Positions 12,266-18,029 of a stretch of 30,654 nt of DNA are shown one piece after another. The notes under the pieces were generated by a model. The model was not told where the DNA came from. It did no database searches and was given only the letters and a program-made list of their open reading frames with translations. Origin of the DNA: a virus; the IMG/VR virus record IMGVR_UViG_3300032805_000014, positions 1 to 30,654 of that record; one strand, written 5' to 3'. The translations under genes and the position numbers were made by a program. Within the stretch, counting starts at the first letter, position 1; every line of letters starts with the position of its first letter.

Positions 12266-13023
12266 TGGCCACGCTGCAAACGCAGTCCAACGCCGCGTCC
12301 GACGTTTTCCCCGGCGGGCAGACCACGTTCAAAGTGCAGTTCGAGACGTTCCTGAACTCCGGTGTCCCGTGCGGTGCCAGTGGTGTGACCATCGGCATCG
12401 CTGCCTCCGGTGCGGCGGATAGTGGCAGCGGGACACCGGTCTCGACCACCTCGGCGGGTGTCACCGCGCTCGGCACCGGCCTGTACGAGTACGTGTGGAC
12501 CGTCCCGACCGCGACGGCAGCCGGCTCGTACCTTGTGGTGTGGAGCGGCACCCGCGATTCCGACAGCGTGTCCGTCATATACACGCAGGCCGTGAACGTG
12601 GCGGCGGTCGCCGAGACGGTGCCGCTTCCCGGCTGCTACGCGTCGGTGGCGCAGTACCGGGCATGGTCCGGCGACCAGGTCACCCCGGCTAGCCGTGTCA
12701 CCATCGCGTTGCAGCGGGCGACCGAGCAGATGGACGTCGCTCTCGTCGCCGCCGTGTACCGCGTCGACGCCGACGGGATGCCACTCGACGCCGCCCTGGC
12801 CAACGTGCTCGTCAGGGCGACGTCGGCTCAGGCGCAGTACATCATCGCCGTGAACGATGACGCGAACGTTAAGCGTGAGTACGCGTCCACCTCCGTCGCG
12901 GGGGTGTCCGCCAGCAGGGCCGCGCACATGCAGGCGCTCGCGCTCCCACCGATAGCACCGCAAGCACTAGCAATTCTCCGCGTGGCAGGCGTCCTGCCAG
13001 CAGCCCCGTTGGTCAACTGGTAA
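12265..13023 (+). CDS. Head-tail adaptor with N-terminal Ig-like domain
   Basis: 252 residues. Residues 1-110 form a beta-sandwich: GGQTTFKVQFETFLNSG, then LYEYVWTVPTATAAGSYLVV and WSGTRDSDSVSVIYTQAVNV, resembling BppU-type Ig-like domains. Residues about 124-200 match the helical head-tail connector (gp6/gp15-like) pattern, with CYASVAQYRAWSGDQVT, IALQRATEQMDVALVAAVYR and ANVLVRATSAQAQYIIA. Adaptor rings bind beneath the portal. An Ig-like domain fused to an adaptor is unusual, and a similar one occurs at the start of the distal tail protein (21945). The fusion is seen directly; the domain names are my reading. Confidence 0.7.
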   Translation: MATLQTQSNAASDVFPGGQTTFKVQFETFLNSGVPCGASGVTIGIAASGAADSGSGTPVSTTSAGVTALGTGLYEYVWTVPTATAAGSYLVVWSGTRDSDSVSVIYTQAVNVAAVAETVPLPGCYASVAQYRAWSGDQVTPASRVTIALQRATEQMDVALVAAVYRVDADGMPLDAALANVLVRATSAQAQYIIAVNDDANVKREYASTSVAGVSASRAAHMQALALPPIAPQALAILRVAGVLPAAPLVNW

Positions 13024-13039
13024 GGAGCAAAGCAGCAAA

Positions 13040-13633
13040 ATGGCTATTACTCTCCCCGCGAATGTCGCTCCCGGCTCGCCGGTCACGTACGAGTTCTACC
13101 AGCAGTTCATCGAGCCACTCGCGCAGGCCGACAACGCGTCCGGGCTGACCGCGCACGGCACAGCTGTCTCGAACGCCACCACGAACACGGCGCTGATCAC
13201 CGTCCCAGCGGCGACGATCCAGTCCAACGCCGTCGCCGGCAGCGTGTTCAAGCTCCGCGCCCAGCTCATCATCTCCGCCCCGGCGTCCGCCGGCGCCACC
13301 CTCGCGTTCAACGGCTACTCGGGCGGCTCGTCCGGCACCGCGCTGGCCACCATGACCGCGTTCACGCCGACCGCGTCGCTGTCGTCCGCGCTCGCCGACG
13401 TCGAGATGTGGGTGAACTTCTACTCCACCACCACCGCGCAGTGCTCGGTCGTGGCCCGTATCTCGTCCAGCACGTCCACCGCCGCCGCGGCGGTGTACCT
13501 GGCGGGGAGCAACTCGGCGACCCCGGTCACCGTCACCGTTAACTCGTCGCTGACCCTGAACGCTGTGATGGGCTCGGCTGTGTCCGGCAGCACCTACGAG
13601 GCGATAGCCGCGTACTGGGCGCAGGAAGCCTGA
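13040..13633 (+). CDS. Beta-rich structural protein
   Basis: 197 residues, ATG 13040 behind AAGGAG. It has a Ser/Thr/Ala-rich beta pattern throughout (VFKLRAQLIISAPASAGATL, VEMWVNFYSTTTAQCSVVAR, TPVTVTVNSSLTLNAVMG). There is no charge cluster or helix, and no catalytic motif. Similar Thr/Ser-rich proteins of 150-200 residues recur among the late genes here (16226, 27710, 28241). It could be a surface decoration or fibre-like protein of the head or neck. The exact role is unknown. Confidence 0.5.
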   Translation: MAITLPANVAPGSPVTYEFYQQFIEPLAQADNASGLTAHGTAVSNATTNTALITVPAATIQSNAVAGSVFKLRAQLIISAPASAGATLAFNGYSGGSSGTALATMTAFTPTASLSSALADVEMWVNFYSTTTAQCSVVARISSSTSTAAAAVYLAGSNSATPVTVTVNSSLTLNAVMGSAVSGSTYEAIAAYWAQEA

Positions 13634-13665
13634 CTCCACCAGGGCAAGCTCAGTGAGGGGCAGAG

Positions 13666-13968
13666 ATGCACGCCGGCGGAACGTTGATCACTGTTCTCGG
13701 CGCGCTGGTCGTCGCGCTCGGCGTCATCGCGGCCGGGCTGCGCTGGATCTACCAGCAGGGCAGTTCCAGCCAGAAACTCGTCAACTCGATCGACGGGAAC
13801 ACGTTCGCGACGAACAAGCTGTCGATGGCGTTCGAGAAGTTCAGCGAGCAGACGGATAACAAGCTGACCGACCACGAGCACCGGCTGACCCGCGTCGAAG
13901 ACAAGTTCGCGGACCTGCACGATGACGTCCGGGCCGGGCGGAGAGGTGTGGACGCCAGTGGTAGCTGA
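13666..13968 (+). CDS. Small membrane protein with coiled coil, holin-like
   Basis: 100 residues, ATG 13666 behind GAGGGG. Residues about 4-25 (GGTLITVLGALVVALGVIAA) are one transmembrane helix, followed by LRWIYQQGSSSQKLVNSIDG and a predicted coiled coil (KLSMAFEKFSEQTDNKLTDH, EHRLTRVEDKFADLHDDVR). This N-TM plus C-terminal coil layout is seen in small phage membrane proteins sometimes annotated as holins or DUF2746. Its location inside the connector genes, away from any endolysin, makes a holin role uncertain. The 3' end overlaps the next gene by up to 47 bases. Confidence 0.55.
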   Translation: MHAGGTLITVLGALVVALGVIAAGLRWIYQQGSSSQKLVNSIDGNTFATNKLSMAFEKFSEQTDNKLTDHEHRLTRVEDKFADLHDDVRAGRRGVDASGS

Positions 13969-14305
13969 GGTTCAGAACACGACGGTGTCGGTGCTCCGAG
14001 GTACCGCGAGCAACGCTTTCGGTGACACCGTGGACCTCAACGAGGCGATCGTTGAGGGGTTGCCTGCGCTGCTTGCCGAGACCGGTAAGCATGTGCAGGA
14101 CCCCTCAACGTCGCATCCGCGGACGATCCGCGAGGTGGCCTGTCATGTGCCGCAGTACGCGGGGGTGCTGAACACTGACCGGATTCTGGACGAGTCCACC
14201 GGCAACATCTTCATGATCATCGGCATTGTGACACCGCCGACGATCATCGGCGCACCCGTGGACACGGTGCTCCAACTCAAGCGCGTTACCGCCAACACGG
14301 GCTAA
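13922..14305 (+). CDS. Putative head-tail stopper (head closure)
   Basis: Up to 127 residues. The start is uncertain: ATG 13922 gives a long overlap without SD, while GTG 13946 or 13958 lies after GGAGAGG. The body (VSVLRGTASNAFGDTVD, YAGVLNTDRILDESTGNIF, IIGIVTPPTIIGAPVDTVLQ, LKRV) is a small beta-barrel with the D..TG..F.I.G...P pattern of head-closure proteins. The order adaptor, stopper, gp10-like, tail terminator supports this role. Stopper rings close the capsid and form the tail-docking surface. The membrane-protein gene sits between adaptor and stopper, an uncommon arrangement. Confidence 0.6.
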   Translation: MTSGPGGEVWTPVVAEVQNTTVSVLRGTASNAFGDTVDLNEAIVEGLPALLAETGKHVQDPSTSHPRTIREVACHVPQYAGVLNTDRILDESTGNIFMIIGIVTPPTIIGAPVDTVLQLKRVTANTG

Positions 14306-14315
14306 CGTTCGCCGC

Positions 14316-14444
14316 ATGGGAATCATCCTGCTGTTCCCGCTCAGACGCCGCCGCCGGCGCCGCAAGGACCCGAACCGGCTCACCGTCCGTAGCTGCATGA
14401 AGGCCGCAGCCCGTCGCCACGCCGAACGGGCAGCAGTCCGCTAA
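14316..14444 (+). CDS. Possible Arg-rich mini-protein
   Basis: 42-codon frame, ATG 14316 to TAA 14442-14444. The product begins MGIILLFPL, then seven consecutive arginines and a lysine, and ends in a basic helix (SCMKAAARRHAERAAVR). The stop codon is part of the TAAGAT box that follows. No SD is visible. A short hydrophobic end followed by a strong positive cluster could be a membrane-anchored or nucleic-acid-binding peptide. Low confidence because it is short and isolated. Confidence 0.3.
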   Translation: MGIILLFPLRRRRRRRKDPNRLTVRSCMKAAARRHAERAAVR

Positions 14445-14530
14445 GATCAGTCACGTCACCGGCCCGGAAACGGCCCGTGACAGCCGTCAGGACGCCGTAA
14501 CGGCGCAGCGCGCGGCCAGCCCGTAACGGG
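14442..14530 (+). promoter_or_regulatory. Leader of gp10-like gene: TAAGAT box plus hairpin pair
   Basis: TAAGAT (14442-14447), a GGCC-CGGAAAC-GGCC fold near 14461, then GCCG-TAA-CGGC (14494-14504) and CCCG-TAA-CGGG (14520-14530). The order and loop rule match the other late leaders. Downstream is a 14-codon frame from GTG 14541 whose TGA (14583-14585) overlaps the ATG at 14585, possibly a leader peptide. Confidence 0.5.
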
Positions 14531-14572
14531 AACCCCTTCAGTGGCTTTCCCGGCAGACGGGCAGGCAGGCGG

Positions 14573-14956
14573 GTGCGTCTCGTGATGGAACCAGGGTGGC
14601 AGGAGGAAGTTCTCGCTGCCTCTGACGAGATGTTCCTGACCCGCCTTGGCCCCGAGATCGCCGCATCCGCGAAGGATTACTGCCCCGTCTTCGGCGGCGC
14701 GCACTCCACCGCCACAAGCGATTCCCTCGCCGCCGCTGGCCGCGACGAAGAACCCGGCGCGCTCCGCGACTCCATCGAGTTCCACCTAGAGCTGCATTCG
14801 CTGATCGTGTCCGCCACCGGCAGCAGCGAACGCAGCTACGCCGCCTACGTCGAACTGGGGCACCGTGTCGTCGCCTGGGGCCACGACACCGGCACCGAGA
14901 AGCAGCCGCAGCCGTTCCTGCGGCCCGCGCTGTACCAGTTGCGAGCCGCCGCGTGA
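14573..14956 (+). CDS. HK97-gp10-like tail completion protein
   Basis: 127 residues from GTG 14573, or 123 from ATG 14585. It follows the HK97 gp10 pattern: an N-terminal helix MEPGWQEEVLAASDEMFLTR, then LGPEIAASAKDYCPV, GALRDSIEFHLEL, YAAYVELGHRVVAWGHDTG and QPFLRPALYQLRAA, in which the E-x-G and P-F-L-R-P-A-L signatures are clear. These proteins join the tail to the connector or cap the tail tube. The SD is weak. The stop overlaps the next gene as GTGA, which links it to the tail terminator. Confidence 0.8.
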   Translation: MRLVMEPGWQEEVLAASDEMFLTRLGPEIAASAKDYCPVFGGAHSTATSDSLAAAGRDEEPGALRDSIEFHLELHSLIVSATGSSERSYAAYVELGHRVVAWGHDTGTEKQPQPFLRPALYQLRAAA

Positions 14957-15432
14957 CAATCGCGACGCTGCACACCCCGACCGACCTTGTCGCCGTCGCC
15001 TGGGTGAAGACGATCCCCGGCCTCGTCGCCGACGGGGTCGCGACGCAGCTACCGGCCGACGAAACAACGTGGGCGTCGAACGGTTTCGTCGTCGTCCCCG
15101 CGACCGTTGGCGGCACCCCGCACCAGAACATCCCCGTCCGCCGGCCCGTGTGCCAGGTCGAATGCTGGGCGACGGTCCCCGGCTCCGACAAGCTCCCGTG
15201 GGGGATGGCGAACGCGCTCGCCGAGCAGATCCGCGCCGGCACCTACGACCGGACCACGTTCGGCCGGCCGCTCAACATCGTCGCCGGCGGTGTCACCTAC
15301 CCCACCGCGCGGGTCATATCGGCCCGGTGCCACACAGAACCGCGCCGGATCTGGTCCGACGCGGGTGACTACGCCGGTTTCACATTCGATCTCGGACTTC
15401 AGTGGGTGGCAGCAGGAGAGGTGGTCCAGTAA
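14953..15432 (+). CDS. Tail terminator protein
   Basis: 159 residues, GTG overlapping the previous stop. The order (after gp10-like, before the tail tube) and the fold pattern fit tail terminators: an N-terminal helix with AWVKTIPGLVADGVATQLP, then NIPVRRPVCQVECWATVPGS, LPWGMANALAEQIRAGTY, and a final strand set (DYAGFTFDLGLQWVA). Tail terminators form the ring that stops tube polymerisation and docks the tail to the head. Sequence similarity in this family is low, so the assignment rests mostly on order. The next gene overlaps as TAATG. Confidence 0.7.
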   Translation: MTIATLHTPTDLVAVAWVKTIPGLVADGVATQLPADETTWASNGFVVVPATVGGTPHQNIPVRRPVCQVECWATVPGSDKLPWGMANALAEQIRAGTYDRTTFGRPLNIVAGGVTYPTARVISARCHTEPRRIWSDAGDYAGFTFDLGLQWVAAGEVVQ

Positions 15433-16043
15433 TGGCGTCCACGCCCAAGAAGACGACCACGACGACGAAGACGGTCAACAACAAGACGGGCATCACGAAG
15501 TCGTCAACGACTACCAAGTCGGGTGGTTCGACCACGACGACGAAGACGACGACCATCGGCAAACCCGCGAGCGTCTCGACGGCCAAGAAGACGGTGGCCA
15601 CGCCGGCGAAGGCCGCAGGTGAGATGCTCGCCGCGCGGTGGATCACCGGCCCGAACGACGACGGCTGGACCATGTGCGGCCCCGTCGCGATAGCCAACCA
15701 CCTGCTCGCCGCGACCGGCGTCGAAGCGTCCAACGCCGACGTTGAGCGGCTCTACAAGGCCGCCGGCGCCATCGGGGACTCTGGCGCACCGCTGGAGTTC
15801 TTTCTCGCCGCAGCCGCAGGCACAGGGCTCGCCGGGTGCCGCCTGGCGAGCTACGGCCGGGTGTGCCTGCCGGACGCCGGGGTGCTGCTGCTCGCCATCG
15901 GCGGCGTCGATGACCTGCACGCCGCAGCTAGAACCCGTGACGGCCGCGTCGTCCTGTGGGGCGACGACGTCGAGCTCGAAACGCTCGGCGCGCTCGTCCT
16001 AGACGCCTGGTCGCTGACCTGGCACGGAAAGGAGATCCGCTAA
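15432..16043 (+). CDS. C39-like papain-fold cysteine peptidase
   Basis: 203 residues, ATG 15432 overlapping the previous TAA. Residues 1-62 are low-complexity Thr/Lys/Ser (TTTTTKTVNNKTGITKSST), a flexible basic arm. The remainder resembles a peptidase C39/papain-like fold: DDGWTMCGPVAIANHLLAAT with Cys82 as the likely nucleophile, GVDDLHAAARTRDGRVVLWG with His163, and Asp178-Asp179 as the third residue. Its place between tail terminator and major tail protein suggests processing of a virion protein or action on the host wall. No export signal is seen. Family recognition is moderate; activity is inferred from conserved residues only. Confidence 0.55.
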   Translation: MASTPKKTTTTTKTVNNKTGITKSSTTTKSGGSTTTTKTTTIGKPASVSTAKKTVATPAKAAGEMLAARWITGPNDDGWTMCGPVAIANHLLAATGVEASNADVERLYKAAGAIGDSGAPLEFFLAAAAGTGLAGCRLASYGRVCLPDAGVLLLAIGGVDDLHAAARTRDGRVVLWGDDVELETLGALVLDAWSLTWHGKEIR

Positions 16044-16222
16044 TGCCGCTTGTTCACCTCACGCTCTTTGAGGAGCCGGTGGAACGCACCGCCGAGCAGA
16101 TCGAAGAACTGCGGCTCGCCGGCCTGGTCCGCGAGCCCGACGCCAAGCCGCCGGCCCCTTCGCCGGCACCAGCTAAAGCACCTGTCCCGGCCGCCCCGGC
16201 GCCGGCTAACACGAAGGAGTAA
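16043..16222 (+). CDS. Small Pro/Ala-tailed protein
   Basis: 59 residues, ATG overlapping the peptidase stop (TAATG), with AAGGAG upstream. The N-terminal 35 residues (VHLTLFEEPVERTAEQIEEL, RLAGLVREPD) are a short strand and helix. The rest is a Pro/Ala/Lys linker (PPAPSPAPAKAPVPAAPAPA). It is co-translated with the peptidase and might be its partner or substrate, but no function is recognised. Confidence 0.55.
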   Translation: MPLVHLTLFEEPVERTAEQIEELRLAGLVREPDAKPPAPSPAPAKAPVPAAPAPANTKE

Positions 16223-16225
16223 TCG

Positions 16226-16582
16226 GTGGCTTCTCAGACCTTGACGCCGACCCAGTTCGTCGCTGACGGCGCCGGCCAGGACATTACGGCGCTGCTCGCC
16301 GCCCCAACGCAGACGACGTTGCAGTTCGCGAACACCGGCAGGGAGATCCTGTTCGTCGCCGCCGCCTCGACCAGCGAGACGGTGACGGTGGACGTCGGCG
16401 CGCTCGTGGACGGCCAGGCGGTGACGAACTTCAGCGCCGTGACCCTGACCAACGGCCACACCGTCGCGTTCGGCCCGTTCCATTCGGTGCTCGACCAGTC
16501 CGGCACGAACACGGTGCAGGTAGTGCTGTCGACCACGTCGAGCATCACCGTCGCCCTGCTGCAAACCGTAGGCGTCTACTGA
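16226..16582 (+). CDS. Small beta-sandwich structural protein
   Basis: 118 residues, GTG 16226 with AAGGAG overlapping the end of the previous gene. It is almost purely beta-predicted: TTLQFANTGREILFVAAAST, ETVTVDVGALVDGQAV, HTVAFGPFHSVLDQSG, NTVQVVLSTTSSITVALLQ. The NTG-x3-LF-V...VTV pattern occurs in small phage decoration-type proteins. A virion decoration or tail-tube-associated role is likely from context. It is followed by a GC hairpin and the leader of the major tail gene, so it ends a transcription unit. Confidence 0.5.
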   Translation: MASQTLTPTQFVADGAGQDITALLAAPTQTTLQFANTGREILFVAAASTSETVTVDVGALVDGQAVTNFSAVTLTNGHTVAFGPFHSVLDQSGTNTVQVVLSTTSSITVALLQTVGVY

Positions 16583-16584
16583 CC

Positions 16585-16603
16585 CAGCGCGCGCCGCGCG
16601 CTG
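16585..16603 (+). terminator. GC hairpin after the connector block
   Basis: CAGCGCGC-GCC-GCGCGCTG is a perfect 8-bp stem with a 3-base loop, two bases after the stop of the gene ending at 16582. No U-tract follows. It probably separates the connector genes from the tail operon as a terminator or pause site. Confidence 0.5.
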
Positions 16604-16630
16604 CGCTCTGACCTGCTCAATCCGATCGGT

Positions 16631-16690
16631 GCCGTAACGGCGCAACCAGATGACCCGCAACGGGTGACCTATCCGACTCACCTCGCGGAG
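16631..16690 (+). promoter_or_regulatory. Major tail leader with NAA-loop hairpin pair
   Basis: GATCGGTGCCGTAACGGCGC contains GCCG-TAA-CGGC (16631-16641). ACCCG-CAA-CGGGT follows at 16653-16665, then GACTCACC and the SD GCGGAG (16685-16690) before ATG 16698. Hairpins start 67 and 45 bases before the ATG. The same order and distances recur at 27643. The upstream words TGACCTGCT and GATCGGTGCCG are also shared with that copy. Confidence 0.65.
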
Positions 16691-16697
16691 TTATCAC

Positions 16698-17285
16698 ATG
16701 GCCATCCAGCCACTTAACGTCTGCATGGGGCCGGCGAGCGTGTACTGGGCACCGTTCGGCTCAACAGAACCCGCCTACTCGGCGATCACGTCCGCGCCGT
16801 CCAGTTCGGTGTGGACCGACGTCGGCGGCACCACCGACGGAAGCTCGATCCTGCTCGAAGTCGAGCACACGTTCACCGACATCCACTGCGAGCAGCTGAT
16901 CGACCCGATCGGCGCGCGCCTGTCCAAGCGGGTAATCCAGGTCACCGTGTCGCTGGAAGAGGCGACGCTGAACAACCTGAACCTGGCGATGAACCAGCTC
17001 ACCACCCAGACCAGCGGCTCCGGCTACACCGTCCTCGACCCGCTGTCGACGGTCGGTTCGACGCAGCCGTCCTACATGGCGATCATTCTCGACGGGTGGG
17101 CGCCGACGACCGGCACGTCGGAGACGTCCTGCCGGCGCCGGATGATCATCCGTAAGTGCTTGTCCAGCAGCAAGGTCGACCTGGAGTACGAGAAGACCAA
17201 GCCTGCGGTGTTCAACACCACCTGGACAGGTTTCTGGGTGTCGTCCAGCATCGCCCCCTTCGAGATCGTCGACCAAACGAGCTGA
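16698..17285 (+). CDS. Major tail tube protein
   Basis: 195 residues, ATG 16698 behind GCGGAG. The beta-barrel pattern fits siphoviral major tail proteins: ASVYWAPFGSTEPAYSAITS, SVWTDVGGTTDGSSILLEVE, RVIQVTVSLEEATLNNLNLA, then MIIRKCLSSSKVDLEYEKTK and a terminal strand FWVSSSIAPFEIVD. It forms the stacked hexamer rings of the tail tube. It precedes the two tail chaperone genes and the tape measure, the canonical order. The elaborate leader suggests strong expression. No Ig-like C-terminal domain is present. Confidence 0.85.
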   Translation: MAIQPLNVCMGPASVYWAPFGSTEPAYSAITSAPSSSVWTDVGGTTDGSSILLEVEHTFTDIHCEQLIDPIGARLSKRVIQVTVSLEEATLNNLNLAMNQLTTQTSGSGYTVLDPLSTVGSTQPSYMAIILDGWAPTTGTSETSCRRRMIIRKCLSSSKVDLEYEKTKPAVFNTTWTGFWVSSSIAPFEIVDQTS

Positions 17286-17292
17286 GGCGACC

Positions 17293-17703
17293 ATGACGGC
17301 GCAAGCAAGCAACGAGGGCATGCAGGTGAACCCGGAGCTGAACGGCTCCGGGGGATCCGCCCCGCAGATCGTCGCGCTCCGGTCGGTGCCCGACCAGCCC
17401 GAACCGGAGCGTGTCGAAGCGTTCTCGATCAACGGCACCGTCTATTCGATCAACACGAAGCCGAAGACGAACACCGCGCTCAAGTACGTGCATCTCGCAC
17501 GCACCAAGGGCTCCGAGATCGCGATCGACTACATGCTCGAAACCCTGCTCGGCAAAGAGGGCTACGAGGCGCTGATCGACTTCGATGACCTGACCGAGGA
17601 CGACTTGAAAGCCGTCATCGACTCCGCGAGCAAGATCATGGCGGGGGCGCTGGAAACCCCAAAAGAGAAGCCGAGGAGAGGCTCACGCAGATCGGCTGGG
17701 TGA
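17293..17703 (+). CDS. Tail assembly chaperone (gpG-like)
   Basis: 136 residues, ATG 17293. After a flexible N-terminus the core reads VEAFSINGTVYSINTKPKTN, TALKYVHLARTKGSEIAIDY, MLETLLGKEGYEALIDFDDL, then TEDDLKAVIDSASKIMAG, like the gpG chaperones of actinophages. The normal frame ends in a basic tail, RRGSRRSAG. A slippery CCCAAAA lies 13 codons before the stop. The chaperone binds the tape measure and guides tail tube assembly. Its stop overlaps the start-like GTG of the downstream frame. Confidence 0.85.
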   Translation: MTAQASNEGMQVNPELNGSGGSAPQIVALRSVPDQPEPERVEAFSINGTVYSINTKPKTNTALKYVHLARTKGSEIAIDYMLETLLGKEGYEALIDFDDLTEDDLKAVIDSASKIMAGALETPKEKPRRGSRRSAG

Positions 17704-18029
17704 CCGACCACCTAGACGACGTCATCAGCGACCTATCAGCCTTTCACCGGATCGACGACGCGGGAGAGATGGAGGCGGCAGTGTTTTTCAAGCTCATCTA
17801 CCGTCTCCCCGCCTACCGGGGCGTGATCGGGAACCTCGCCGCGCAAGCGCAGCAGGGCACGGCTAGCCGTGGTCGGGCACCGTCGAGCTACGAACGCGGC
17901 TCCGCGATGGAGAACAACGCCCGTGTCGCCGACCACGCCCCGCCGGCGACGGGCGCGAAACTCGCGGAACTGTCCGCCAGCCTAGGCGGCGGATGGATCA
18001 GCCACCGGGTGGTGAAGGCCGGTGGCTGA
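17293..18029 (+). CDS. Tail assembly chaperone fusion (gpGT-like) by -1 frameshift
   Basis: Joins 17293-17664 with 17664-18029, predicted 245 residues. In the zero frame ACC-CCA-AAA is followed by GAG; a -1 slip on CCCAAAA (17658-17664) moves into REAEERLTQIGWVTDHLDDV and then ISDLSAFHRIDDAGEMEAAV, FFKLIYRLPAYRGVIGN. This second part matches the T region of actinophage chaperones, and its conserved LGWVTDH-like stretch begins upstream of the GTG at 17700, so the fusion is the natural product. The T part may also be made alone from GTG 17700, but that is less likely. The tail (PATGAKLAELSASLGGG) runs into the tape-measure start. Confidence 0.8.
17658..17664 (+). promoter_or_regulatory. -1 programmed frameshift site CCCAAAA
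   Basis: X-XXY-YYZ heptamer C-CCA-AAA in the zero frame of the gpG-like gene. The -1 frame is open from here through 18029 and encodes the conserved T region. This matches the known use of such sites between G and T in lambda-like tails. Confidence 0.85.
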
